DNA of 64,000 bases from JAJPHF01 sp035293805 (GCA_035293805.1 DATGMD010000001.1:62001-126000); one strand, 5' to 3'. Counted from the first letter of the stretch, positions 55,750 to 64,000 are shown. A program made the numbers and translations. Notes: generated from the letters alone by a model not told the origin.

Positions 55750-56766
55750 ATGATCTGGCGCGGTGAGCACGACATGACGCGAGAGGCTGCCTCTACCCCG
55801 TTGCCGACTGGAGGCCTTGCCAGCGGCGTTCGCACTCAGGGCTCCGGCCTTGGCACTCCGCGTAGGGGGGTAGTGGCGGCGATAGGGGCCTTCGACGGCG
55901 TCCACCGCGGGCATCAGGTGCTGCTCGGCGACATGGTGGCCCGCGCGGCCGAGCTGGGGGCGCGCGCCGTGTGCGTGACGTTCGACCCTGACCCGGCACA
56001 GGTGCTTCACCCCGATGTGCATCCTCGTGCGCTGTGTTCGACGGCGGAGCGCGAGCGCCTCATTCGCGCCGTGGGCGTGGACGAGGTGTACGTTTGGCCG
56101 TTCACGCCGGCGGTGGCCCAGATGTCGCCCGAGGCCTTCATGGCCGATCTGTGCGCGCGCTACCCGCTTATCGAAGTGTGGGTTGGCGTCGACTTCGGCT
56201 TTGGGCGGGACCGGGCGGGCAACGTGCAGACGCTGGTGGAGCTCGGCCAACGTTACGGCTTCGGCGTACACGCGCGAGCGCCCGTCTACGACGGCGACCG
56301 CCCGATTAGCAGCACGCGGATCCGGGACCTGCTAGAGGCCGGCGAGGTAGCCGAGGCGGCGCGCTTGTTGGGGCGACCGTACCGGCTGGCGGGCGAGGTG
56401 CTCGGCGGCGCACAGCGGGGGCGCCAGCTTGGCTTCCCGACGGCCAATCTCGTCCCACCGGCCGAGCAGGTGCTGCCGGCGCACGGCGTGTATGCAGGCC
56501 GGGCCACGGTCGAGGGCACGACGTACGCGAGCGTGGCGAACGTCGGGACGCGGCCCACGTTTGGCGAGGACCGGCCGTTAATCGAGGTCCACCTGCTCGA
56601 CTACGCGGGCGACCTCTACGGACGGCACCTGGCCTTCGACTTCGTGGAGCGCGTCCGCACCATCCGGCGCTTCGAGTCGATCGAGGCGCTCCGCGCGCAG
56701 ATCACCGCGGACATCGCCAGTGCGCGGGTTTGCCTCTCCTCCGCCGACCTGGGGCCCGGCGCATAG
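55750..56766 (+). CDS. ribF: Bifunctional riboflavin kinase / FMN adenylyltransferase
   Basis: Makes FMN and FAD. The 338 residues have an N-terminal nucleotidyltransferase domain (IGAFDGVHRGHQVLLGDMVARA, FDPDPAQVLHP, VDFGFGRDRAGNVQTL, ISSTRIRDLLEAGEV) and a C-terminal kinase domain (GEVLGGAQRGRQLGFPTANL, GVYAGRATVEGTTYASVANVGTRPTF, DFVERVRTIRRFESIEALRAQI). The start may be ATG 55750 or ATG 55774. The N-terminus is about 30 residues longer than usual. This is the last gene of the nusA run. Confidence 0.95.
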   Translation: MIWRGEHDMTREAASTPLPTGGLASGVRTQGSGLGTPRRGVVAAIGAFDGVHRGHQVLLGDMVARAAELGARAVCVTFDPDPAQVLHPDVHPRALCSTAERERLIRAVGVDEVYVWPFTPAVAQMSPEAFMADLCARYPLIEVWVGVDFGFGRDRAGNVQTLVELGQRYGFGVHARAPVYDGDRPISSTRIRDLLEAGEVAEAARLLGRPYRLAGEVLGGAQRGRQLGFPTANLVPPAEQVLPAHGVYAGRATVEGTTYASVANVGTRPTFGEDRPLIEVHLLDYAGDLYGRHLAFDFVERVRTIRRFESIEALRAQITADIASARVCLSSADLGPGA

Positions 56767-56814
56767 GACGACCTCGAAGACGCGTTGCCTGCTCCGCTCG
56801 CGCGCAAGCGGCTC

Positions 56815-56890
56815 TAGTGGTCTGTCAACGGTGAATTGCTATGTGTTGGCAGTTGCCGACACATAGCAATTCACCCGTGACGAGGGACTA
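56815..56890. repeat. TA-bounded palindromic element, family 2, copy 2 (76 bp)
   Basis: A near-perfect inverted repeat: GGTGAATTGCTATGTGT pairs fully with ACACATAGCAATTCACC, then GGCA/TGCC pairs across a 2-base loop. Outside the main stem, GTCA/TGAC and TAGT/ACTA also match. The right-end CTA is the stop codon (TAG) of the convergent EF-G-like gene. Homologous to 8586-8658. No T-run is present. Confidence 0.8.
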
Positions 56891-58948
56891 GTGGCCGCTG
56901 TGCTCCTCGCGTTCCTTCTGCGCTTTCTGCACGATCTGCTGGGCGATGTGCGGCGGCACCTCGTCATAGTGGTCGAGGCGCTGGACGTAGTAGCCGCGGC
57001 CCTGCGTGATCGATCGGAGGTCGGTAGCGTAGTGCAGCATCTCGGCCTGCGGCACTAGCGCGGAGATCGTGGTCCGACCGTTTTCCGGGTTCATGCCCAG
57101 GACACGGGCACGCTTGCCGTTCAAGTCGCTCATCACGTCGCCGGTGAACTCGTCGGGCACGGTGATGTCCACGGCCATGACCGGCTCCAACAGAGCGGGA
57201 CGCGCCTCGTGCGCGGCCTTCTTGAAGCCCAGCGAGGCGGCGATCTTGAAGGCCATTTCCGACGAGTCGACCGGGTGGGACGAGCCGTCATACAGGGTGA
57301 CTCGCACGTCCTCGACCGGATAGCCCGCCAGGAAGCCCTCGTTCAGCGCCTCCCGCACGCCCTTCTCGACCGCGGGAATGAAGTTCTTGGGCACCGCGCC
57401 CCCGACGACGCGATCGACGAACTCGAAGCCGGAGCCCCGCGGTAGCGGCTCGACCTCCAGCCAAACGTCGCCGAACTGGCCGTGGCCGCCGGTCTGCTTC
57501 TTGTGCCGCCCCTGCGCCTTCGCCGAGGTCGTCACCGTCTCGCGGTAGGCCACGCGCGGCTCGCCGATCGTAACGCTCGCGCCGAACTTGCGCTCCATCC
57601 GCTCGGCGGCGATGCCGATGTGCGCCTCGCCGAGGCCTGCGATGATCTGCTCGTGCGTGCTCTCGTCGCGGTAAACGCGCAGGCTCGGGTCCTCGTCCTG
57701 AATTCGCTGGAGCGCAGCGCTGAGCTTGTCCGTGTCAGCCTTCGTCTTGGGCTGCACGGCGGCGGCGTAGGCCGGCGCGGGAAAGTCGATGCCGCGCAAG
57801 CGGATCCCCGAGTCCTTCGTCGTCAGCGTGTCGCCGGTGGCGGTTTCCTGCAACTTGGCGATAGCGCCGATATCACCGTGCGGAATCTCATGCGCCGGCT
57901 CCTGCTGCTTGCCGCGCATGGTCATCACCTGGCCAATCCGCTCGTCGCGCGCGTGCTGGGCGTTCCAGACGTGCGAGTCAGAGGCGAGGCTGCCCTGGTA
58001 GACGCGGAAGAAGTTGAGGCGGCCGAGATAGGGGTCGGAGATCGTCTTGAACACGAGCGCGGCCAGCGGCCCGTTGGGCGTGGTTGGCCGGACCTCGCCG
58101 TCCTCCAGAACCATAGCCGTTGAGTCGGCGGACGGCAGGTAGCGTACCAGCGCGTCCGCGACCGCCGCGATGCCGTAGAGGTGCGTGGCCGAGCCACAGA
58201 GGACGGGCACGACCTTGCCGCTCGCCACACCCTGACGGAGCGCCCTGCGGATCTCGTCCTCGCTGAGGGCTTCACCCTCGAGATACTTCGTGATCAGGTC
58301 GTCGTCCACTTCGGCCACGGCCTCGATCAGCATCTCGCGGTACTTCTCGGCTTCGGCGCGGGCGGCGTCGTCCACCGAGACTGGCTCCTTGGCCTCGCCG
58401 TAGGCCTGCATGGTGATCAGGTCGATAGCGCCGCGGAAGCCGAGCTCGTGCCCGAGCGGGGCCGTGAGCGGCACTACCTTGTTGCCGAACACGCGACGGC
58501 AGTCTTGGAGCGCCCGCTCGAAGTCGGCGTTCTCCCGCTCCATCTTGTTGAAGTAAATCGCGCGCGGGAGGCTCTGCTCGTCCGCGCGCCGCCAGGCGAG
58601 CTCCGTGCCGACCTGGACGCCGGACGCCGTATCGATCACCACCAGCGCCGCGTCCGCGACGCGCAAGGCGCTAACAACCTCGCCGAAGAAGTCGGCGTAC
58701 CCGGGCGTGTCGAGCAGGTTGACCTTGTCGTCGTCCCACTCGACCGGGATGATGGCCGTCGACACCGACATGTGCCGCTTGATCTCGTCGGGGTCGTAGT
58801 CGGACGTGGTCGTGCCCTCTTCCACGCGGCCCAGACGGGTGATCGCGCCGGACAAAAACAACAGCGCCTCGGCGAGCGACGTCTTCCCGGCTCCACCGTG
58901 AGAGATCAGCGCGACGTTGTGAATGTGCTCGGCCGAGTAGCTCTTCAT
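56888..58948 (-). CDS. EF-G-like translation GTPase (EF-G2 type)
   Basis: Second-type elongation factor G relative. The 686 residues contain the P-loop SHGGAGKTS, G3 LLDTPGYADFFGE, domain II, and domains III-V, including GGHGQFGDVWLEVEP, VPKNFIPAVEKGVREA and the C-terminal LRSITQGRGYYVQRLDHYDEVP. The guanine-recognition motif is NKME (134-137) instead of NKxD, a conservative but unusual change. The role of this subfamily is not settled; it is distinct from canonical EF-G, which is not in this window. A TATAAT lies 57 bases before the ATG. The stop codon falls in a palindromic element. Confidence 0.88.
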   Translation of the reverse strand: MKSYSAEHIHNVALISHGGAGKTSLAEALLFLSGAITRLGRVEEGTTTSDYDPDEIKRHMSVSTAIIPVEWDDDKVNLLDTPGYADFFGEVVSALRVADAALVVIDTASGVQVGTELAWRRADEQSLPRAIYFNKMERENADFERALQDCRRVFGNKVVPLTAPLGHELGFRGAIDLITMQAYGEAKEPVSVDDAARAEAEKYREMLIEAVAEVDDDLITKYLEGEALSEDEIRRALRQGVASGKVVPVLCGSATHLYGIAAVADALVRYLPSADSTAMVLEDGEVRPTTPNGPLAALVFKTISDPYLGRLNFFRVYQGSLASDSHVWNAQHARDERIGQVMTMRGKQQEPAHEIPHGDIGAIAKLQETATGDTLTTKDSGIRLRGIDFPAPAYAAAVQPKTKADTDKLSAALQRIQDEDPSLRVYRDESTHEQIIAGLGEAHIGIAAERMERKFGASVTIGEPRVAYRETVTTSAKAQGRHKKQTGGHGQFGDVWLEVEPLPRGSGFEFVDRVVGGAVPKNFIPAVEKGVREALNEGFLAGYPVEDVRVTLYDGSSHPVDSSEMAFKIAASLGFKKAAHEARPALLEPVMAVDITVPDEFTGDVMSDLNGKRARVLGMNPENGRTTISALVPQAEMLHYATDLRSITQGRGYYVQRLDHYDEVPPHIAQQIVQKAQKEREEHSGH

Positions 58949-59004
58949 CCTACCGTCCTCCGGAGATGGGAGTCGCGGGGGCTTGCCAAGGGCTGATAAG
59001 GCGG

Positions 59005-59010
59005 ATTATA
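59005..59010 (-). promoter_or_regulatory. -10 box for the EF-G-like gene
   Basis: TATAAT on the minus strand, 57 bases before the ATG. No -35. The divergent rhomboid gene begins at 59085. Confidence 0.45.
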
Positions 59011-59084
59011 GCAGAGGGGGAAACGGCGCTCCGTGGGCTCATTCGCGCGGCGACGCGGGGGGCGGCGGAGCCGAGGAGGCGGCG

Positions 59085-59792
59085 GTGATCCCACTCAGCG
59101 ACGACCCGAAGCGGCGCTCGTTTCCGCTCGTCACGATCGCCTTGATCGTCGTCAACGTGCTCGTCTTTCTGTACGAACTCAGCCTGGGCAATCAGAGCGA
59201 CGCATTCCTCCAGGCGTTCGGCGCAGTGCCTGCCGAGATCGTCTCGGGCCGGGACATCCCGCCGACCGCGCCGCTGGGCAACGTCTACCTGACGCTGATC
59301 ACGTCGATGTTTCTGCACGGCGGCGTCCTCCACATCGCCTCTAATATGATCTATCTGTGGGTGTTCGGCGACAACGTGGAGGACGCGTTCGGCCACCTGG
59401 GCTACCTGCTGTTCTACTTCGTGTGCGGGATCATCGCCGGCCTGGCGCAGATCGCCATCGATCCCACCTCGACCGTTCCGAGTGTCGGGGCCAGCGGCGC
59501 GATCGCCGGGGTGCTCGGCGCCTACATCGTCATGTACGGCGGCGCGCGCGTACGGACGCTCGTCTTTCTCGGTCCGATCATTCTCCTGCCGCGGATTCCG
59601 GCGCTGCTGCTGATCGGGTTCTGGTTCCTGACGCAACTCGTGTCCGGCATCGGCGCGCTCACGAGTCGGACGCAGCAGACGGGCGGCGTGGCGTTCTGGG
59701 CGCACATCGGCGGGTTCGTCGCGGGGCTCCTGCTGGCGCTGCTGTTTCGGCCGCGCGTGATGCCCCCGATGGCCGACCTGGGACGCTATTGA
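59085..59792 (+). CDS. Rhomboid-family intramembrane serine protease
   Basis: Cuts membrane proteins within the bilayer. The 235 residues have six or seven membrane segments; the catalytic Ser137 in VGASGAIAGVLGAY and His207 in WAHIGGFVAGLL form the dyad. The L1-loop region has TSMFLHGGVLHIASNMIYLWVFGDNVED. GTG 59085 is preferred because GAGGAGGC lies seven bases upstream; the open frame further upstream lacks family similarity. Substrates unknown. Confidence 0.92.
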   Translation: MIPLSDDPKRRSFPLVTIALIVVNVLVFLYELSLGNQSDAFLQAFGAVPAEIVSGRDIPPTAPLGNVYLTLITSMFLHGGVLHIASNMIYLWVFGDNVEDAFGHLGYLLFYFVCGIIAGLAQIAIDPTSTVPSVGASGAIAGVLGAYIVMYGGARVRTLVFLGPIILLPRIPALLLIGFWFLTQLVSGIGALTSRTQQTGGVAFWAHIGGFVAGLLLALLFRPRVMPPMADLGRY

Positions 59793-59840
59793 CAGCGCGC
59801 TCCCGGTCGCCGCGCGGGACGGGCGCCCGCCCTCGCCTGG

Positions 59841-59871
59841 TTGCTGGGCGCCGCGGGCGCCGTGATAGAAT
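59841..59871 (+). promoter_or_regulatory. Possible promoter for yebC
   Basis: TTGCTG (59841-59846), a 19-base spacer and TAGAAT (59866-59871), 36 bases before the yebC start. Confidence 0.4.
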
Positions 59872-59906
59872 GACGACAGACTTGTTGCCAGCCGTGAGGT
59901 CGAGCA

Positions 59907-60659
59907 GTGTCCGGACATTCGAAATGGTCCCAGATCAAGCGCCAGAAGGGCGCCGCCGACGTCAAGCGGGGCCAGGTCTTCACCAAACTGGGGCGTGAGA
60001 TCGCCATCGCCGTACGGGAGGGCGGCCCCGACCCCGATGGCAACCCGCGCCTGCGGCAGGTGATCCAGCGCGCGCGCGAAGCCAGCATGCCGACGGATAC
60101 GATCGACCGGGCCATCAAGCGCGCGACCGGTGGGGGCGAGGGGGCCGCGCTTGAAGAGATCACCTACGAGGGGTACGGCCCGGGCGGTGCAGCGGTCCTG
60201 GTGGAGGCGCTGACCGACAACCGGAATCGCGCCGTGGCCGAGATCCGCAGCGCGTTCACGCGCGCCGGCGGCAGCCTCGGCGAGAGCGGCTGCGTGGCCT
60301 GGTTGTTCGAGCCGCGCGGGGTCATCGCGGTAGCGAACGGCGACCGGGATCCGGACGAGCTAGGGCTGGTGGCCATCGACGCGGGGGCGGAGGACGTACG
60401 GGTCGAGGACGGCGTGGTCGAGGTGCTGACGCAGCCTGGCGACCTCGACGCGGTGCGCGCCGCGCTCGAGGCCAACGGCGTGCGGGTGGCCTCGGCGGAG
60501 GCGGCGCTGGTCCCCAAGACGACGGTGCCCTTGGACGAGAAGAATGCCGCCGCGACGCTGCGACTCATGGAAAAACTGGAAGACCTGGACGACGTGCAGC
60601 GGGTCTACACGAACCTGGAGCTGTCCGAGGCGGTCCTGCAGGCGTACCAGGCCGGCTGA
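59907..60659 (+). CDS. yebC: YebC/TACO1-family protein
   Basis: Family of transcription regulators and ribosome-associated factors that help translation of proline-rich stretches. The 250 residues show GHSKWSQIKRQKGAADVKRGQVFTKLGREI, NPRLRQVIQRAREASMPTDTIDRAIKRATGG, YEGYGPGGAAVLVEALTDNRNRAVAEIR, and the acidic C-terminal domain with LEDLDDVQRVYTNLEL. The GTG at 59907 has a short GAGG site. Usual partner ruvC is not next to it. Confidence 0.96.
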   Translation: MSGHSKWSQIKRQKGAADVKRGQVFTKLGREIAIAVREGGPDPDGNPRLRQVIQRAREASMPTDTIDRAIKRATGGGEGAALEEITYEGYGPGGAAVLVEALTDNRNRAVAEIRSAFTRAGGSLGESGCVAWLFEPRGVIAVANGDRDPDELGLVAIDAGAEDVRVEDGVVEVLTQPGDLDAVRAALEANGVRVASAEAALVPKTTVPLDEKNAAATLRLMEKLEDLDDVQRVYTNLELSEAVLQAYQAG

Positions 60660-60722
60660 GTGGCGCCCGGGCCTTCTCAAGGGCGGGCAGCGCGCGCGAC
60701 GGGCTAGAGTAGGGAAAGCAAG

Positions 60723-61238
60723 ATGGTCCTCGACGAGCATACGGAGCTGGAGCTAGAGCCGGAAGAGAAGCGTCCTTCCGCTCCGTTCTTCATCGATGAG
60801 AAGTGGTATGACGAGCACGGGCTGTCCTTCCACGACGTCGTGCAGGCGCGGATGTGCGAGGCCTGCCAGGCCCGCGCGGCCTCCGGTGAGGTAGCCGAGG
60901 AGCAGTACACCGACTACGACCCGAAGACCGGTCGTGCCTTCGTGCGCAAGCGCTCGGTGCCCTTCGCCAGCAATCCGGTGCGGCGCATCCACGATGACTG
61001 TTCGAAGAAGAAGGGCTTCATCACGCCCGACATGCCGACGCTGGAGGCGGTGTTCCGCATCTACTTGGCGAACGGCAACCAGCCCATGCCGCTCACGCAC
61101 GTGCGGGAGCAACTGGTCGACTGGTGCCCCGACGGGCAGTGCCGTTGGCTGCTACTCTCGGACGCGCAGCTCGAGCAGATGGTGGCCAACGACCAGTTCT
61201 ACGGCTTCAAGCAGTTTGCGCGGCCAGGCGAAGGCTAG
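60723..61238 (+). CDS. Conserved-looking protein of unknown function
   Basis: Not recognised. The 171 residues are acidic at the N-terminus (MVLDEHTELELEPEEK), then contain APFFIDEKWYDEHGLSFHDVVQARMCEACQAR, a CxxC (44-47) with a further Cys in RIHDDCSKKKGFI, and a C-terminal winged-helix-like part (TLEAVFRIYLANGNQPMPLTHVREQLVDWC...LLSDAQLEQMVANDQFYGFKQF). A metal site is possible but not proved. AGGGAAAGCAAG precedes the ATG. It is convergent with galU (18 bases apart). Confidence 0.7.
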   Translation: MVLDEHTELELEPEEKRPSAPFFIDEKWYDEHGLSFHDVVQARMCEACQARAASGEVAEEQYTDYDPKTGRAFVRKRSVPFASNPVRRIHDDCSKKKGFITPDMPTLEAVFRIYLANGNQPMPLTHVREQLVDWCPDGQCRWLLLSDAQLEQMVANDQFYGFKQFARPGEG

Positions 61239-61256
61239 GGGGCGCTCGCCGATCGG

Positions 61257-62120
61257 CTAGCCCGTCTGCGTTCGCAGAAATTCCCGCAGGCCCGGCCCCA
61301 CGTCGGGCCGCTTGAGCGCAAACGCGACATTCGCTTCCAGCCACTGGAGCTTGTCGCCCACGTCGTAGCGCCGGCCCTCGAACTCGTAGGCGCAGAGGCC
61401 CCCACGCGCGGCAATGCGGTTGAGCGCGTCGGTGAGCCAGATCTCTCCGCCCTTCCCGACGGGCGTTCGCTCCAGCTCCTCGAAGACGTCGGGGGTCAGC
61501 ACGTACTCCTTGACGAGCGCCAGGTCGGAGGGCGCGGTCTCGGCCGGCGGTTTCTCCACCAGCTCGTCCACAGCGTAGGTGCGCGGGCCCACCGGGCGCG
61601 CGCGCGCCACGCCGTACTTCGGAATCTCCGCCTGGGGCACGCGCATGACTGCCGCCACCGACTGGCCGCGCTGCTCGAACACCGTCGCGAGCTGCTTCAG
61701 CACGGGGACCTCCGCGTCCACGAGGTCGTCACCCCACAGCATCGCGAACGGCTCATCGCCGATGGCGGGCCGCGCACAGAGCACGGCATGGCCATTGCCG
61801 AGCGGCGCCGGCTGCCGCACAAAAATGAACTCTGCCAGGCCCTGGAGCCGCCGCAGCTCCGCTAGCTCCTGCTCCTTGCCCGCAGCTGCCAGCCGCGCCT
61901 CAAGCTCGTAGTGGGTATCGAAGTGGTCTTCGAGCGCGCGCTTGCTCTGCGCGGAGACGATGACGATCTGTTCGATGCCGGCGGCCACGGCCTCTTCGAC
62001 CACGTACTGGATGACCGGGCGGTCGACGACCGGCAGCATCTCTTTCGGCACGACCTTGGATGCGGGCAGGAAACGGGTGCCCAACCCCGCGGCGGGGATC
62101 ACAGCTTTTCGCAATCGCAC
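61257..62120 (-). CDS. galU: UTP-glucose-1-phosphate uridylyltransferase
   Basis: Makes UDP-glucose for glycans and other sugars. The 287 residues begin MRLRKAVIPAAGLGTRFLPASKVVPKEMLPVVDRPVIQYVVEEAVAAG, with LPLGNGHAVLCA-type sequence (APLGNGHAVLCARPAIGDEPFAMLWGDDL) and LTDALNRIAARGGLCAYEFEGRRYDVGDKLQWLEANVAFAL. The GTG start has GGAGG five bases upstream. UDP-glucose may feed the GT2 enzyme elsewhere in the window, but no link is shown. Confidence 0.96.
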   Translation of the reverse strand: MRLRKAVIPAAGLGTRFLPASKVVPKEMLPVVDRPVIQYVVEEAVAAGIEQIVIVSAQSKRALEDHFDTHYELEARLAAAGKEQELAELRRLQGLAEFIFVRQPAPLGNGHAVLCARPAIGDEPFAMLWGDDLVDAEVPVLKQLATVFEQRGQSVAAVMRVPQAEIPKYGVARARPVGPRTYAVDELVEKPPAETAPSDLALVKEYVLTPDVFEELERTPVGKGGEIWLTDALNRIAARGGLCAYEFEGRRYDVGDKLQWLEANVAFALKRPDVGPGLREFLRTQTG

Positions 62121-62224
62121 GATGTCCTCCAGGTATTACCCACGGCAGGTGCGCTTGACAGGTACGCGCAAAGGACGGCGCGGGCATCGGCCGCGGCGGC
62201 CTACGGGTCGCAACTCGCGTGCCG

Positions 62225-63379
62225 CTAGCCGGGCGCACGCAGGATTGGCTCCTCGAACGGCAGGCTGTCCTCGGGCACCGCCGCCTGGCTCTGGACGACG
62301 GCCGCGGCGCGTAGGCGGCGCTCCTCGAGCGTCAGGCGGTAGAACGCTACCATGGCGACGACCACCCCGGCGATGGGTACGCCGAACAGCGCGCCCCAGA
62401 GGCCGGCCACTTTGGCGCCCACCAGCACGGCGACGAAGACGAGCAGGGGATGCATGCCGACAGTCTGGCTCATGACGCGCGGGCTGACCACGTTGAGCAC
62501 CGCGAACTGAGCGGCGACCAGCACGACGACGATCCACCAGACGCGGTCAGGATGGAGCAGCAGCGCGATGATCGCGGGCGGCAACACGGCCAGGACCGGG
62601 CCCAGGAAGGGGATCAGCATCACCAGGGCGGCGAAGACGCTGGCGACCAGGGTGAAGTCCAGGCCGGCCAGGGACATCACCACGGCGGTCAACAGCCCGT
62701 ACAAGCCGCCGAGGATGAGCTGTCCCCGCAGAAAGCCGCCGAACGCGCGCCTGACGCTCTCCATGAAGTAGATTAGGTCGTCACGCTGGTTTGGCGGCAC
62801 CGCCTGGACAGCCGCGTGGCTGATGCGGCGTGTGTCCAGCATAAGGTAGACCGACAGGATGAGGACGATGACCACGTCCATGGCGGTGGCCGCGGCGCCC
62901 CGCGCGAACGCGACCACATTCGCGAGCAGTGGCGGGCCCAAGCCCTCCAGCCGGCGCAGCAGCTCCTGGTAGTTGCCCCAGACCTCTGGGTAGGGGTCGA
63001 AGCCCCGACTCGCAAGGTCCTGGTGCAGCAGCAGCGCGTAGGCCGTGGCGTTATCGACGTAAAGCGGCCACTGTTGCCCAATGGCGATGAGCTGGGCGAC
63101 GAGGGCGGGAACCAGCCAAAAGGCGACGCCGACGAGCGCAGCCAGCAGGCCGAGGTAGACGACGGCGACGGCCGCGGGACGCGGCAGGCCCCGCCGCTCC
63201 TGCGCGAAAGCGACGGCCGGGTCGAGCATAAACGCGACCAGCCAGCCGAAAAAGAAGAGGATCAGGATGTCGGCGAACTGGACGATTAGCGACCATACCA
63301 TGCCCGCCAAATAGAGGCTGGCAATCAGGACGAGGAGTATGGAGAGGGCGCGGAGCCAGGGATCGCGAATGCGGTCCAA
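62225..63379 (-). CDS. AI-2E family transporter (PerM-like)
   Basis: Multi-pass membrane protein of 384 residues with about eight membrane segments, including LFFFGWLVAFMLDPAVAF, the central hydrophilic loop, and the C-terminal half with FLRGQLILGGLYGLLTAVVMSLAGLDFTLVASVFAALVMLIPFLGPVLAVLPPAI. In some members it exports autoinducer-2 or acts as an Na+/H+ antiporter; substrate here unknown. TTG 63379 starts the open frame; no strong ribosome-binding site decides it. It lies about 100 bases upstream of galU on the same strand. Confidence 0.9.
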   Translation of the reverse strand: MDRIRDPWLRALSILLVLIASLYLAGMVWSLIVQFADILILFFFGWLVAFMLDPAVAFAQERRGLPRPAAVAVVYLGLLAALVGVAFWLVPALVAQLIAIGQQWPLYVDNATAYALLLHQDLASRGFDPYPEVWGNYQELLRRLEGLGPPLLANVVAFARGAAATAMDVVIVLILSVYLMLDTRRISHAAVQAVPPNQRDDLIYFMESVRRAFGGFLRGQLILGGLYGLLTAVVMSLAGLDFTLVASVFAALVMLIPFLGPVLAVLPPAIIALLLHPDRVWWIVVVLVAAQFAVLNVVSPRVMSQTVGMHPLLVFVAVLVGAKVAGLWGALFGVPIAGVVVAMVAFYRLTLEERRLRAAAVVQSQAAVPEDSLPFEEPILRAPG

Positions 63380-63559
63380 CGACAGCTACCCCGGCACTGA
63401 GGCTCTCCGCCGGCAAGGGCGGGCTGCCAGCGGCCGGGCGCGGCGGGGGCGGCACGCCGCGGTCGCCGGGTTCGAATGTCCAAGCGTGGCGACGGTATTG
63501 TACGGGGCCTGCCTGGCGCCGGCAAGCGAGCGTCGCCTGGTCGGAACGGGGTGGACGTG

Positions 63560-64000
63560 ATGAGCGAGGCACGAGCCCGTCGATTGACCATCCTGCGGGC
63601 GGCCGGCCTGTACCTGGTGACGGACGACCGCCAAACGCCCGAGGCCCGGCGGCGAGTCGTCGCCGAGGCGCTGGCAGCCGGGGTACGAGTGGTGCAGCTG
63701 CGCGACAAGACGGCGATGGGGGGCGCGCTGCTGGCCGAAGCGGAAGACTTGGCCGCGCTCTGTCACGCGCATGGGGCTGTGCTGATCGTCAACGACCGGG
63801 CGGACGTGGCGGTGGCGGCCGGCGCTGACGGCGTCCACGTCGGCCAGGGGGACCTGCCGCTGGCCGCCGCGCGCCGCGTGGTGGGTGACGACCTGCTCGT
63901 CGGGGTGTCGGCGTCCTTCGTGGAGGAGGCAGTGGCCGCCGAGCGGGACGGCGCCGACTACGTGGGCTTCGGCGCGATGTTCGCGACGCCGACGAAGGAG
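63560..64000 (+). CDS. thiE: Thiamine-phosphate synthase, N-terminal part (runs off the right edge)
   Basis: Joins HMP-PP and thiazole phosphate to make thiamine phosphate. The visible 147 residues have AAGLYLVTDDRQT, GVRVVQLRDKTAMGG, LIVNDRADVAVAAGADGVHVGQGDLPL, and VGVSASFVEEAVAAERDGADYVGFGAMFATPTKE, the full set of N-terminal TenI/ThiE motifs. The ATG at 63560 overlaps a GTGATG; the ribosome-binding site is weak. The C-terminus is outside the window. Confidence 0.93.
   Translation, partial: MSEARARRLTILRAAGLYLVTDDRQTPEARRRVVAEALAAGVRVVQLRDKTAMGGALLAEAEDLAALCHAHGAVLIVNDRADVAVAAGADGVHVGQGDLPLAAARRVVGDDLLVGVSASFVEEAVAAERDGADYVGFGAMFATPTKE

Noticed and set aside
1..64000. CRISPR arrays, rRNA operons, toxin-antitoxin pairs or known defence loci
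   Set aside because: No regularly spaced direct repeats, no rRNA sequence and no recognisable defence or toxin genes were found.

Overview
The window is about 64 kb of a GC-rich bacterial chromosome, densely packed with housekeeping genes on both strands. There is no prophage, CRISPR array, rRNA or intact transposase. The gene content suggests Chloroflexota: a baseplate-J-like membrane protein next to ruvX and mltG, MrfA/MrfB repair proteins, a Rad52-like protein, a VanW/YoaR protein, a bactofilin, and a short IF2 and EF-Ts. This placement is an inference from gene content. Starts are often GTG or TTG. Many genes have a clear TATAAT-like -10 box but no recognisable -35.

Layout. 1-1.8 kb (minus): hom-thrC for threonine synthesis. 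2-7.1 kb: a membrane glycosyltransferase, a cysteine-rich orphan, a BtuF-like binding protein and a luciferase-like flavin enzyme. 7.5-11.3 kb: branched-chain 2-oxoacid dehydrogenase E1alpha, E1beta and E2, with three tandem inverted-repeat elements filling the E1alpha-E1beta gap. 11.6-16.9 kb: bactofilin, GT9, tRNA-Pro, a Rad52-family protein under a LexA-type box, family 4 uracil-DNA glycosylase and ilvE. 17.1-21.6 kb: an FAD oxidoreductase, two tandem 3-hydroxyacyl-CoA dehydrogenases (the second lacks the catalytic His) and a thiolase. 21.9-29.2 kb: a YfhO-like protein, a binding protein, a VanW protein and maf. 29.6-35.3 kb: a B12-type radical SAM protein, mrfB and mrfA, and a coiled-coil protein. 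35.4-37.2 kb (minus): a 26-residue membrane peptide, a metallopeptidase, an unknown gene and trmD.

37.3-56.8 kb is a long plus-strand run: GNAT, alaS, baseplate-J-like, ruvX, mltG, then rpsB-tsf-pyrH-frr-uppS-cdsA-dxr-rseP, then nusA-ylxR-infB-rbfA-truB-ribF. The nusA transcript starts with a probable attenuator, and rimP is missing from its usual place. 56.9-64 kb: an EF-G-like GTPase, a rhomboid protease, yebC, an unknown gene, galU, an AI-2E-family transporter and the start of thiE.

The most novel signal is a set of short palindromic elements bounded by TA. One family has three copies of exactly 72 bp. A second has two copies of 73 and 76 bp. A third, single element of about 120 bp has 31-bp inverted ends. 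They sit at gene ends, and in several cases their terminal bases form the stop codon of the neighbouring gene. The next best signal is the LexA-type operator on the Rad52-like gene, with other repair genes nearby.
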